DNA of 64,000 nt from JBKECF01 sp047974375 (GCA_047974375.1 JBKECF010000095.1:1-64000), one strand, 5' to 3'. Numbered from the stretch's first letter, positions 35,140 to 43,497 are shown. Notes: generated by a model from the letters alone, not told the origin. A program made the numbers and translations.

Positions 35140-36399
35140 ATGGGAATTTTTGATTTTTTAAAAAAAAATAAAAATGAAGAAATAGAAAAAGAAAAGTTAG
35201 TTGAAGAGTCATCAGTTTTAGTTGAAGATGGTGCAGGAAAAAATATTATACTAAATGATGATAATAGTGAAACAAGTGTAGAAAAAAATGAGCATGATAC
35301 TATTGATGTAGTAGAAGATGCTCCCGAAGAAATAATAGAAGAGGTTCAAGAGGAAATAATAGAGGAAGAAAAGGAAGAAACTTCAGAAAATAGTGATAAT
35401 GAAGAAATTATTATTGAAAAAAATACGGAAACAATAATAGACTTAAGCGGTGGGGAAGATGGTGTAGAAAACAATTCAACAGAAGAAAAAGTAGGCTTTT
35501 TTACACGCATGAAAAATGGACTTTCCAAAACTAGAAGTAATATAATGGGAAATGTAGAGAATGTACTTAAGGCATTTACAAAAATAGACGAGGAATTTTA
35601 TGAGGAACTGGAAGATGCACTTATTTTTGGCGACTTAGGGGCTTCTACAGCTTCTTATATTATGGATAGAGTTCGTGACAGGGCAAAAGCTGAAAATATA
35701 AAAGATACAGAAGAAATACGTAATGTATTAATAGAGGAAATAACAGATATATTAGAAAAAGATAACGAACCGCTAGTAATTGATACTAAAACTGTAATAT
35801 TGGTTATAGGTGTGAATGGAGCAGGTAAAACTACAACTATAGGCAAATTATCGGCTAAATATAAAAATGAAGGCAAAAGTGTATTACTGGTAGCAGCAGA
35901 TACATTTAGAGCTGCAGCTATAGACCAACTACAGGTTTGGGGTGACAGAAGTGGTATAAATGTAATAAAACATCAAGAAAATTCTGACCCAGGGGCAGTG
36001 GTATTTGACGCTGTAAAGTCAGCGAAGGCGAAAGGTATAGACGTACTTATTTGTGATACAGCTGGTAGACTTCACAACAAGAAAAACCTTATGGAAGAAT
36101 TAAGGAAAATTCAAAAAATAATAAATAGGGAGTATGAGGAGGCAAAAGTTGAAGTTTTTTTAGTCCTTGATGGAACAACAGGACAAAACGCTTTGCAGCA
36201 AGCCAAACTTTTTAATGAAGTAGCTGACATAACAGGAATTGTTTTAACGAAACTAGATGGAACTGCTAAAGGTGGCGTGGTTATAGGTATTAAAAACGAA
36301 ATGAATATACCTGTTAGATATGTAGGTTTTGGAGAAGCTATAGAAGACTTAGGGGAATTTAATTCTAAGGAATTTGCCAAAGCTTTATTTGAAGGCTAA
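35140..36399 (+). CDS. ftsY: Signal recognition particle receptor FtsY
   Basis: 419 residues. Residues 1-120 form a very acidic A domain, followed by an N domain starting FFTRMKNGLSKTRSN. The SRP GTPase domain carries G1 GVNGAGKTTTIGKL (about 225), DTFRAAAIDQL, G3 DTAGRLHNKKNLMEEL, G4 TKLDGTAKGG and the closing GFGEAIEDLGEF. FtsY brings SRP-ribosome complexes to SecYEG. The usual order smc-ftsY is kept; ylxM-ffh do not follow. A GGAGAAAAA ribosome binding site precedes the ATG. Confidence 0.96.
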   Translation: MGIFDFLKKNKNEEIEKEKLVEESSVLVEDGAGKNIILNDDNSETSVEKNEHDTIDVVEDAPEEIIEEVQEEIIEEEKEETSENSDNEEIIIEKNTETIIDLSGGEDGVENNSTEEKVGFFTRMKNGLSKTRSNIMGNVENVLKAFTKIDEEFYEELEDALIFGDLGASTASYIMDRVRDRAKAENIKDTEEIRNVLIEEITDILEKDNEPLVIDTKTVILVIGVNGAGKTTTIGKLSAKYKNEGKSVLLVAADTFRAAAIDQLQVWGDRSGINVIKHQENSDPGAVVFDAVKSAKAKGIDVLICDTAGRLHNKKNLMEELRKIQKIINREYEEAKVEVFLVLDGTTGQNALQQAKLFNEVADITGIVLTKLDGTAKGGVVIGIKNEMNIPVRYVGFGEAIEDLGEFNSKEFAKALFEG

Positions 36400-36477
36400 T
36401 AGACATATGTATATTTATGTGATAAAATTTAAGTAGGCTTTGTAGGTGAAACAAGGTTGTTTTAAGGGGCTGATAAG

Positions 36478-37170
36478 ATGATAAATTCTATCAATTACTC
36501 CTACTATTTAAATTTACAAAAACCTTCTATACGTAGTGGCTCTATCGGACAGGGTGTGCGAAGTTCAAAGGGAGATAAAAATTCTTTTACTAACTTAAGT
36601 TTAAGTAAGGCGTACAAGAATAATGCGGTCGATTATGTACAAGATTTTACATCGACCATAAACTCTATTAAAGCTTCTGTACTAGATATGATGTCGGCAT
36701 ACAGTAATCTAGACAAGGATGTAAATTTAAAGGGGTATAGCCAAACAAAAGAAGTATTAAACAAAAAGACTAAAAAATTTGTAAATGACATTAAAAAGTT
36801 AAAGGAATTATCTTTCGATACTACAGTAGATGGTAAGGTGAAAGACTATTATAATGTAGTAGATAGTTTTTTGAAGGAAAATATTGAAACACTAGGTGTG
36901 TTGGGCTTAAATTACAAAAATGGTGAGTTGGAATTTGAGGAAGAGTATTTTCAGAAAGATACTATTAACAAAGTAATGGAAACTAAAGATGAAAGCTATA
37001 ACTTTTTTAGTCAAATAAATAATGAGTCTAATGATTTTATGGGTAAATCTATAGATGATTTACTAAAGTTTAATGATTTCTCTTATTATTTTAATTATAG
37101 CCTAGGTGCATTTAAAAAAGATAGCTTTAATGCATTGGGTACAGGTATTTTAGTTGATATACAATTATAA
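36478..37170 (+). CDS. Hypothetical protein, possibly FliD/hook-associated-like
   Basis: 230 residues, no signal peptide or membrane segment, Ser/Asn/Lys-rich and mostly helical. The central part (LKELSFDTT...LGVLGLNYKNGELEFEEEYF) resembles the C-terminal pattern of FliD-like proteins, but I cannot identify a family with confidence. The ribosome binding site is AAGGGGCTGATAAG. Its last 85 bases are duplicated at 39456-39540, where they begin leader copy 2. The terminator in leader copy 1 follows 18 bases after the stop. Confidence 0.7.
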   Translation: MINSINYSYYLNLQKPSIRSGSIGQGVRSSKGDKNSFTNLSLSKAYKNNAVDYVQDFTSTINSIKASVLDMMSAYSNLDKDVNLKGYSQTKEVLNKKTKKFVNDIKKLKELSFDTTVDGKVKDYYNVVDSFLKENIETLGVLGLNYKNGELEFEEEYFQKDTINKVMETKDESYNFFSQINNESNDFMGKSIDDLLKFNDFSYYFNYSLGAFKKDSFNALGTGILVDIQL

Positions 37171-37188
37171 CTTTTGGCGGCTATGGGG

Positions 37189-37234
37189 CTATCGGTGAAT
37201 TAGGGGATTTCCCTTTTTTGCCGACAGTTTTTTT
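37189..37234 (+). terminator. Terminator in leader copy 1
   Basis: CTATCGG pairs with CCGACAG (one mismatch), an inner GGGA/TCCC pairing supports it, and seven Ts follow. It ends transcription of the 230-residue protein gene. Confidence 0.8.
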
Positions 37235-37331
37235 GTGCTTAACTTTGAAACTTAGGTTCATAACATGGGTAAATAAGTTAATCGTAAAAAACTATTAATT
37301 TTTTAATAATATTATTATGTAATATGACAAA

Positions 37332-37361
37332 ATGGCACTAGCTATTTTTTTTTTGTATACT
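37332..37361 (+). promoter_or_regulatory. Promoter with poly-T spacer, leader copy 1
   Basis: -35 ATGGCA (37332-37337) and -10 TATACT (37356-37361) are separated by 18 bp that include ten consecutive Ts. The same boxes occur in all four leader copies with different T-tract lengths. The 18-bp spacing here is close to optimal, so this copy is predicted to be on. Confidence 0.55.
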
Positions 37362-37541
37362 ATAAATAATAGTTGCGGCGCTATTAAATAAAATTTTTGC
37401 AATATAAGTTAACTTACCCTTTATGAATAAAATGGCGAAATTATTTTATTTATAAAGTAATCTATGATATCGTAGAAATTTGGTTTTATTTTTTAGATGG
37501 TAGTGTTTTAGGCTACTCTAAATTTATTGGAGGTTATTATT

Positions 37542-38942
37542 ATGAATAAAATAAAAAAAATCATTAGTATGCTGATAATATCAGTAATTATCTTTAATAG
37601 TAATATAATACACGCAGACGTAGATAGAGATTTTAGTATGGCGAAATATAATAATAGTTTTTCTGGCTACTTTAATGATATTGATGGTGTTCAATTTTAT
37701 TTGGATGACAATGGATTAGTAGATGATAATTCTATGGAAGATTTACGATTTTATCTTGAGTTGTATCAAAGCCAATTAGGCATATATCGGGGAAATACAT
37801 TAATTGGTATAGAAGAAAATGAGTTAAATAATTATAAAGTGGTGAATTTTAGGATTGAGAATTCAGCTAATACTATGGCATTGTTAGACAAAAATATAAA
37901 TTTACAAGGCAAAAGTGTACTTTTTTTTGGGGTATATAATAAAAAATTAAATTTGACTTATTATGTTCAAGTTCCTCTTACTGATATTAACTTAGACTAT
38001 ATTGCGGATAATCTTAATAATACAAATAATGGATATAGTGCGGAAGAAATAGAGAAAAGGGAAATTGCATATATTTCATTAAATTTTGACAATAGAATAA
38101 AGCGTTCTACTAAAAATGATTTTGAAACTTTGGATATAAGTTCAGAAAATACATATGATGTATATGAAAAACGTAGTTTAGAGTATGTAGGGGAAGTAAT
38201 TGATATAGGCGATACTTTAGATGAACTAAAGGAGATTTCCCATGGATCATTTATTGAAGAGAAAAGAATACCAAAGAGCCTGATAAATGGGATTGATGAT
38301 TCAGTTTTTAAGTCTGGTCGATTCAATACTTGGAAAACAAAGTTTAATGGGTGGTCATTGAAGTCAGGGTACGCAGTATACCCGATGCGATACGCTGGTA
38401 CTAACAATAGGGTTCACTATGTTATGACTTATTTAATATCTGATAAACAAGATTATGGCACACAACAATTTGATATAAGTTACAAAGTAACAAATAATTG
38501 CTGGGTTTTATATAACGTAAATAATAGAACTTTATCCATATTTGATTCTAGAGCTAGAATTGTTACTGATCCGTATGTGTACTATAAGTCAAATACTGCC
38601 ACGGGTGTTTTCAATAGAAGATACTATACCTACAATTTAAATGGCTATAATAAGTCAAATATATTAAAGGCTATTATTGGATATATACCTTATGCTGGAG
38701 CAGTGTCAAATTTGTATGATCAATTAACAAGCACAAGTGCTACAACTACAAATAAGTGGTACCCGTACGGTGATTCGTACAATATTCAAAAAAATGAACG
38801 CTATATTGTTAGAGAAGTAAAGGCATATGGAAGAGGCCTGAAAGAAAAATATGATTATATATTGCTAAAATTAGAGGGGGATGGAATTAGGAATATATCA
38901 TGGGGATTTAATGCTGATTTTTATGATCCGACGTGGTATTAA
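37542..38942 (+). CDS. Secreted protein of unknown function, cassette 1
   Basis: 466 residues from the ATG at 37542 with GGAGG nine bases upstream. A clear signal peptide (MNKIKKIISMLIISVIIF..., cleavage after IIHA) directs export. The mature protein is rich in Asp, Asn and Tyr. A C-terminal hydrophobic stretch (ILKAIIGYIPYAGAVSNLY, about 378-396) could insert in a membrane. No known family is recognised. It is followed three bases later by a small membrane-anchored protein gene. By analogy with the neighbouring cassettes it may be a large bacteriocin-like toxin, which is inference only. Confidence 0.75.
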   Translation: MNKIKKIISMLIISVIIFNSNIIHADVDRDFSMAKYNNSFSGYFNDIDGVQFYLDDNGLVDDNSMEDLRFYLELYQSQLGIYRGNTLIGIEENELNNYKVVNFRIENSANTMALLDKNINLQGKSVLFFGVYNKKLNLTYYVQVPLTDINLDYIADNLNNTNNGYSAEEIEKREIAYISLNFDNRIKRSTKNDFETLDISSENTYDVYEKRSLEYVGEVIDIGDTLDELKEISHGSFIEEKRIPKSLINGIDDSVFKSGRFNTWKTKFNGWSLKSGYAVYPMRYAGTNNRVHYVMTYLISDKQDYGTQQFDISYKVTNNCWVLYNVNNRTLSIFDSRARIVTDPYVYYKSNTATGVFNRRYYTYNLNGYNKSNILKAIIGYIPYAGAVSNLYDQLTSTSATTTNKWYPYGDSYNIQKNERYIVREVKAYGRGLKEKYDYILLKLEGDGIRNISWGFNADFYDPTWY

Positions 38943-38945
38943 TAT

Positions 38946-39404
38946 ATGAAGTATAAAGAAAATTTAAAGATATTAAAGTTTATTATGGTTTGGGTTACTA
39001 TTTTTATATTAGGTATTTTTTGTTTTAAAAGCTATAGCGATTTTAAAAAAACAAGAGAAATATTTGTCAACCATGTATTTTTTTTAGTAAGAGATATTAA
39101 TACTGAGTTGGATAAAACTAATTCAGACATTTATTCTATAGGCATAGATTTTAATAAACTAGAAGCTTATTTTAGCGCTAATATATATGCTGAATATGCA
39201 GGCAGTGAGTTTGGGTTTATTGCAGAAACTCTATCTGAAACAAATGATGAAGAATATATGAGTTCTTTAAAAAAACAACTGGGTAACATTATATTAAAAA
39301 TGTCAGACGTAAATGATAATTTAGCTGAAAATCCAGATTTGACATATTATGAAGTGAATGAAATCTTTTATGAATTATTTAACATATTTTATTGGACATA
39401 TTAA
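38946..39404 (+). CDS. Small membrane-anchored protein, cassette 1 (putative immunity partner)
   Basis: 152 residues. One N-terminal membrane segment (about 10-28) is followed by an acidic helical domain presumably outside the cell. It starts three bases after the secreted protein gene, has no ribosome binding site of its own and is probably translated by coupling. Not recognised as any family; the pairing with a secreted protein suggests protection or docking. Confidence 0.7.
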   Translation: MKYKENLKILKFIMVWVTIFILGIFCFKSYSDFKKTREIFVNHVFFLVRDINTELDKTNSDIYSIGIDFNKLEAYFSANIYAEYAGSEFGFIAETLSETNDEEYMSSLKKQLGNIILKMSDVNDNLAENPDLTYYEVNEIFYELFNIFYWTY

Positions 39405-39455
39405 GCTTTTTCTGTAAATGGTAAAATATAAAACTAGTTACTAGAGTGTTCAAGG

Positions 39456-39917
39456 TATTATTTTAATTATAGCCTAGGTGCATTTAAAAAAGATAGCTTT
39501 AATGCATTGGGTACAGGTATTTTAGTTGATATACAATTATAACTTTTGGTGGCTATGGGGCTGTCGGTAAATTAGGGGATTCCCCTTTTTGCCGACAGTT
39601 TTTTTTGTGCTTAACTTTGAAACTAAGTTTTAGAACGCTGATAAATAAGTTGAGTATAAAAAACTATTATTTTTTCAATAATATTATTATGGAATATTAC
39701 AAAATGTCACTAGCTATTTTTTTTTTTTTTTTGTATACTATAAATAATAGTTGCGGCACTATTTAAAGTTTTTTTGTAAGACAAGTTAACTTACCATTTA
39801 TGAATAAAATGGCAATATTATTTATAAAGAAGTCTATGATATCATAGAAAACTAGATTTTATATTTCTAAGTGGTAGTGCTTTACATTACCCTGAATTTA
39901 TTGGAGCTTATTATTAT
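39456..39917 (+). repeat. Cassette leader repeat, copy 2
   Basis: About 462 bp, very similar to copy 1 along its whole length, including the last 85 bases of the 36478 gene, which are non-functional here. It fills the 529-base gap before cassette 2. The -35 is ATGTCA (39704), the -10 TATACT (39734), with a 24-bp spacer containing 16 Ts. The ribosome binding site is weaker than in copy 1 (GGAGC instead of GGAGG). Confidence 0.85.
39561..39606 (+). terminator. Terminator in leader copy 2
   Basis: CTGTCGG pairs perfectly with CCGACAG, inner GGGGA/TCCCC pairing, followed by eight Ts. It follows the cassette 1 genes by about 155 bases. Confidence 0.8.
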
Positions 39918-39932
39918 AAAACTAAAAAAGTA

Positions 39933-40589
39933 ATGGCTATAATTGTGGTTGTATCTATGTTGGGAACATTTAGAGTTAATGCACAACAGGTAGAAATTTG
40001 TAAGAGTAATGTAGAAAAGGAGCAGGATTTACAGTCGTTAAAAGACTTGGATGAAAAGTATGATTTTATAAACTTTGATAATATTTCGGAAAGAAATAAA
40101 TATTTAAGAAGCAATGATAATATCGAAACTTTAGAATTTGATACAATTGAAGAATTTGAAAATTTCTTGGAAATTATGGAATCGGAGCAAGGGATACAAA
40201 AGCTACCAGACGTATATATTGGTTCCTATAATCTAGAACAAGGTACTACGAGAAGGACCACAACATACAATGGAGTTTCTACGGGAAGAAAGCATATACC
40301 TTTTGTCAATGCTGGAACAGGTTTGTTTTGCTGGATGAATACAGATGTATCATATAAATATGCATATAAAAACTCGAAGCCGTATTTTATATCGGCTACT
40401 AATGCAAGCTCATATATAACAGGTATTTCTTTGTCATCGTGGACGCAAACCAGCAAAGTACAAAATGTTACGAGGGGAAATATTTCAACAACTGTAAAGG
40501 GAACGTATTATATAGGCATAGCTGTTAAGGGATTTAATGTTGGTGCTACATCAAAAGGAAGTTATTCTTGGAATACTTACTTCAAATAG
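39933..40589 (+). CDS. Secreted protein, cassette 2, with damaged start
   Basis: 218 residues counting from the ATG at 39933. The signal peptide reads MAIIVVVSMLGTFRVNA, but the frame continues upstream through KTKKV to the point where the other cassettes have ATG. There the sequence is AT-AAAACT instead of ATGAAAACT, one base missing, and the ribosome binding site is 26 bases from the remaining ATG. Expression is therefore doubtful. The mature part is about 200 residues with an acidic propeptide and a beta-rich, Tyr/Ser/Trp-rich C-terminus ending SYSWNTYFK. No family is recognised with certainty. Confidence 0.65.
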   Translation: MAIIVVVSMLGTFRVNAQQVEICKSNVEKEQDLQSLKDLDEKYDFINFDNISERNKYLRSNDNIETLEFDTIEEFENFLEIMESEQGIQKLPDVYIGSYNLEQGTTRRTTTYNGVSTGRKHIPFVNAGTGLFCWMNTDVSYKYAYKNSKPYFISATNASSYITGISLSSWTQTSKVQNVTRGNISTTVKGTYYIGIAVKGFNVGATSKGSYSWNTYFK

Positions 40590-40613
40590 AAATAATGAAA
40601 GGGTGTGCTAATT

Positions 40614-40952
40614 ATGGGAGTGTTATTAGATAATAAAAAGCGTAAAATGTTTATCTATATTTTAATTTCTTTAGTGGGGTTAATAACTTACGGCATTGTA
40701 GGTGGGCTTATTGGCATTGTAGTTCTAAAATTTTGGAAATATATTTTTAGTAATATGAAAGATAAGAAAACTTGCCTTTATATTGGGTGTGCCATGCTAG
40801 TTATTATGGTTCCATATATTACATATACAATCAAATCCTCTTCGGGTTTAGCTCAGGAAGATTTTTTTGGTTCTATCTATTTGTTTTATATTTTATATGT
40901 ACTCACTATGGTTGCGATGTTTATTAATGTTTTAAGGTTTAAGGTTAATTAG
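40614..40952 (+). CDS. Small polytopic membrane protein, cassette 2 (putative immunity partner)
   Basis: 112 residues with four membrane segments (about 13-32, 35-47, 58-76, 90-107). The ATG at 40614 has GAAAGGG 10 bases upstream. It follows the secreted protein gene by 24 bases. Not similar to the partners in cassettes 1 and 3, but it has the same position and size class, which fits cassette-specific immunity proteins. Confidence 0.7.
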   Translation: MGVLLDNKKRKMFIYILISLVGLITYGIVGGLIGIVVLKFWKYIFSNMKDKKTCLYIGCAMLVIMVPYITYTIKSSSGLAQEDFFGSIYLFYILYVLTMVAMFINVLRFKVN

Positions 40953-40954
40953 TC

Positions 40955-41336
40955 GATATAAAATACTAACTTTTGGTGGCTATAGGGCTGTCGGTAAATT
41001 AGGGGATTTCCCTTTTTTGCCGACAGTTTTTTGTGCTCAACTTTGGAACTAGGTTCTAGAACGCTGATAAATAAGTCAAGTATAAAAAACTATTATTTTA
41101 TTATAATATTATTATTTAATATGACAAAATGGCACTAGCTATTTTTTTTTTTTGTATATTATAAGTAATAGTTGCGGCATTATTTAAAATTTTTTTGTAA
41201 GACAAGTTAACTTACCATTTATGGATAAAACGGCAATATTTTATTCATGAAGATATCTATGATATCGTAGGAATTTGGTTTTATATTTCTAATTGGTAGT
41301 GTATTACACTACCGTATTATACGAGGAGGTATATTT
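40955..41336 (+). repeat. Cassette leader repeat, copy 3
   Basis: About 382 bp, homologous to copies 1 and 2 from the terminator (CTGTCGG...CCGACAG, 40988-41032) to the ribosome binding site (GAGGAGG). -35 ATGGCA (41129), -10 TATATT (41155), 20-bp spacer with 12 Ts. The hairpin just before the ribosome binding site is perfect here (GGTAGTG-TATTA-CACTACC). Confidence 0.83.
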
Positions 41337-41976
41337 ATGAGACAATTTAAAAAAATTTTTGCTATGTTAATAGTAGTAACAATGATACTAAGTACATCAA
41401 CTGTAATGTTTGTGCAATCAGAAAATAGTACCGAAATACTGGAAGAATATACTGTAGAAGACGTAAAAAACATAGAAGTTTATGCAGCAGTAGAAAATGG
41501 GTATTTTGTATTTGATAGAGATAGTGCAGTTTTAGATGGAGTTTCAGCTGATTTAATTGATGGTCAAATTGCATATTTTGACAAATTAAATGTGAAAGTA
41601 GATGAGGGATATATAAGAATAAACTCTGACTTATCTATTGGTCAATTATTGGCAACACCAGATATACATGGCATCGCATTGGTATAGTTGTGGTGGTGGT
41701 TTGAATACAGATACTGTTGAGCATTGGTGGGGTTATGCAAGATATGCGTGTGATTGTGAAACAAATAGGATGTCTGCAGATTTTAATTCATGTGCCTCAG
41801 TTGCGGTAGGAGTAGCTGTCACAGGTGCATATTTTGGTCCGATAACAGCAGTACCTGGAGGTTTAGCAAGTTCTTACTGGTGGTTGTTATCCTCAAGATT
41901 AGATGCTAATAATCAAGGAAATGGTGTATATGCAGAAATGACATGGGTACTTGCGTTTGATATTACACCACAATAA
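41337..41976 (+). pseudogene. Secreted bacteriocin-like protein, cassette 3, frameshifted
   Basis: A signal peptide (residues 1-29) and acidic propeptide are read from the ATG at 41337 for 116 codons, ending at a TAG at about 41685. The continuing frame, shifted by one base, is open from 41638 to 41976 and contains a plausible mature domain: SHWYSCGGGLNTDTVEHWW, several Cys, a hydrophobic Gly/Ala-rich segment and the end MTWVLAFDITPQ. The two frames overlap for about 50 bases, so one inserted or deleted base would restore a protein of roughly 210 residues. The layout (signal, propeptide, Trp/Gly-rich core) fits a secreted bacteriocin. A sequencing error is possible. Confidence 0.68.
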
Positions 41977-42000
41977 TTAATTAGTTATAGAGGTGGTAAC

Positions 42001-42144
42001 TTGAAAAAATTAATGATAGTATTTACTATACTTACGTTTGTAGGAATTGCCTATGTATTATTTAATAGTGGAGAGGTTAGTCCAGGTATTGCTGTAATTC
42101 CAATGTTATTGGTGCTTATATGTAAAATATTAGACAAAAAATAA
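42001..42144 (+). CDS. Small two-segment membrane protein, cassette 3 (putative immunity partner)
   Basis: 47 residues from a TTG at 42001 preceded by AGAGGTGGTAAC. Two membrane segments (about 3-19 and 27-43) and a basic end (CKILDKK). Its position directly behind the secreted protein frame repeats the pattern of cassettes 1 and 2. Confidence 0.6.
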   Translation: MKKLMIVFTILTFVGIAYVLFNSGEVSPGIAVIPMLLVLICKILDKK

Positions 42145-42157
42145 CCTTTCTGTTTAT

Positions 42158-42805
42158 ATGTTAAAAAGACAAGTATTAGTGACTGTGCTAGGAGTAATTG
42201 GAACAACAGGTTTAAGTGTTGATTTGGATTTAGTTTCTATAATAGGCATTGACGGAACAGCTAGAATACGTATAAAGATGTCACAGACAAATTGGTTATA
42301 TATTAAAAATGGTTCAGTTCGAAATATTAAAGATAGTTCTGCAATGTTTACACCTATAGAAATGAAAACAGTAGTCAAAGAAGAATAGTAAAAAAATATG
42401 GTAAATTAATAGAACTAGAAAAAAAGACCCAAATATACTAGATAAATTAAAAGAAGAAGCTAAAATATATACCACAACCATCGAAAACTCTATTATTACT
42501 ATGAATATTAATTTATCCACAAAAAATGATAGTACAGTATAGGTGGAGCTTACAATTTATATTTAGATAAGCATAGTAGTAAAATGGAAAGAGTAAGGAG
42601 TACCGCAAATTTAAAAGTTGGGTACATAATAAGTTGGGATATAGATGGCGGATCTTTTGGTATTGGACATCAAACTATAATAACCAAAAAAACAGGGAAT
42701 AGTTGGAAAGATATATATTTAACATATCCCTCGATAGGTTAAACGAACCGGCTTATACGCTTATTAATGAGGGATATAAAGCATATGGCTTCGCTATTAA
42801 TTGAC
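42158..42805 (+). pseudogene. Remnant coding region with multiple stops, cassette 3
   Basis: A 76-codon frame without ribosome binding site (42158-42388) is followed by stretches with protein-like composition in changing frames. Examples are ILDKLKEEAKIYTTTIENS near 42436 and GGAYNLYLDKHSSKMERVR near 42541. These continue to SWDIDGGSFGIGHQT near 42636 and end INEGYKAYGFAIN at about 42803. Together they look like one decayed gene of about 200 codons. The family is not recognised. This fills most of the gap between the small membrane protein and leader copy 4. Confidence 0.5.
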
Positions 42806-42894
42806 TAGTACAAAATATCCTTGAGAGAAGGTGGAAAGTGAGAAGTTTAATCATTTTTACTATATTAAAATGATAATCTAGTAAGTAATGCTAA

Positions 42895-43215
42895 CTTTTG
42901 TATATTTGGTTATTTATAAAACAAGGGCTGTCAGAATTAGGGAATTTCCCTTTTTAGTCGACAGCCTTTTTTGTGCGTGCATTTCAAATTAACTTTTAAA
43001 TGGCTGATAAATAAGTTGACTATAAAAAACTATTAATATTTTATAATACAATAATAAAATATTACAAAATGGCACTAGCTATTTTTTTTGTATACTATAA
43101 ATAATAGTTGCGGCGCTATTTAATAAAATTTTTGCAATATAAGTTAACTTATCCTTTATGAATAAAATGGTAATATTTTATTCATAAAGAGAGCTATGAT
43201 ATCATAGGGAACTAT
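42895..43215 (+). repeat. Cassette leader repeat, copy 4 (diverged end)
   Basis: About 320 bp. The terminator has drifted (GGCTGTC/GACAGCC, 42926-42972). The promoter is -35 ATGGCA (43069) and -10 TATACT (43091) with a 16-bp spacer holding eight Ts. The UTR hairpin ATGAATAAAAT/ATTTTATTCAT is perfect in this copy. Homology stops after CTATGATATCATAG. The distal hairpin and ribosome binding site of the other copies are replaced by unrelated sequence. Confidence 0.8.
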
Positions 43216-43240
43216 ATTTTCTATTATTAGAATTAATAAG

Positions 43241-43268
43241 AGGGGGCAGAAGTTTGACCCCCTTTATT
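43241..43268 (+). terminator. Hairpin with T-rich tail between leader 4 and the small membrane protein
   Basis: AGGGGG pairs with CCCCCT across a 11-nt loop and is followed by TTATTT. It would interrupt transcripts started in leader copy 4. Confidence 0.6.
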
Positions 43269-43290
43269 TCGACCATGGAAGAGGTTATAT

Positions 43291-43497
43291 ATGAAATACA
43301 TTTACAATTCACGAAAAGTTATATACATCGTTATGATTCTATTTGCTATAGCTTCAATAATTTGCTTTAACTTTTTTTTAACAATTTATAATTGGAACGT
43401 TGAACCGCCTATGTACTTAAGTGATATGTCCATCAGCTTTAGGGTGCATCAATTAGGTTACGGGGAAGGTATAGATAGTTCTAACAGAGTAATATAG
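43291..43497 (+). pseudogene. Truncated membrane protein, possibly the start of a bacteriocin-associated (BPMP-type) permease
   Basis: 68 residues with one membrane segment (about 9-33) and a short extracellular stretch. GAAGAGG precedes the ATG. The downstream ABC ATPase starts without a proper start codon, at the point where this frame stops. The simplest reading is an internal deletion that removed most of a large permease and the first codons of the ATPase. In lactococcin-972-type loci a large membrane protein precedes such an ATPase, but the 68 residues alone do not prove the family. Confidence 0.5.

Larger units (their letters stand above)
37084..37541 (+). repeat. Cassette leader repeat, copy 1
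   Basis: About 458 bp. In order it holds the 3' end of the 36478 gene, a terminator (37189-37234), an AT-rich stretch, a promoter, and a 5' UTR of about 170 nt with short palindromes and a hairpin near the ribosome binding site (GGAGG). Three other copies follow at 39456, 40955 and 42895. The 372 bases between the two flanking genes are thus fully accounted for by this repeat. Confidence 0.85.

Noticed and set aside
37332..37338. TGGCAC in the cassette leaders as a sigma-54 -24 element
   Set aside because: The required TTGC at -12 with five-base spacing is absent; a poly-T tract follows instead.
37084..43215. CRISPR array
   Set aside because: The repeats are hundreds of bases long, separated by kilobases of genes, and no spacer-like units or cas genes are present.
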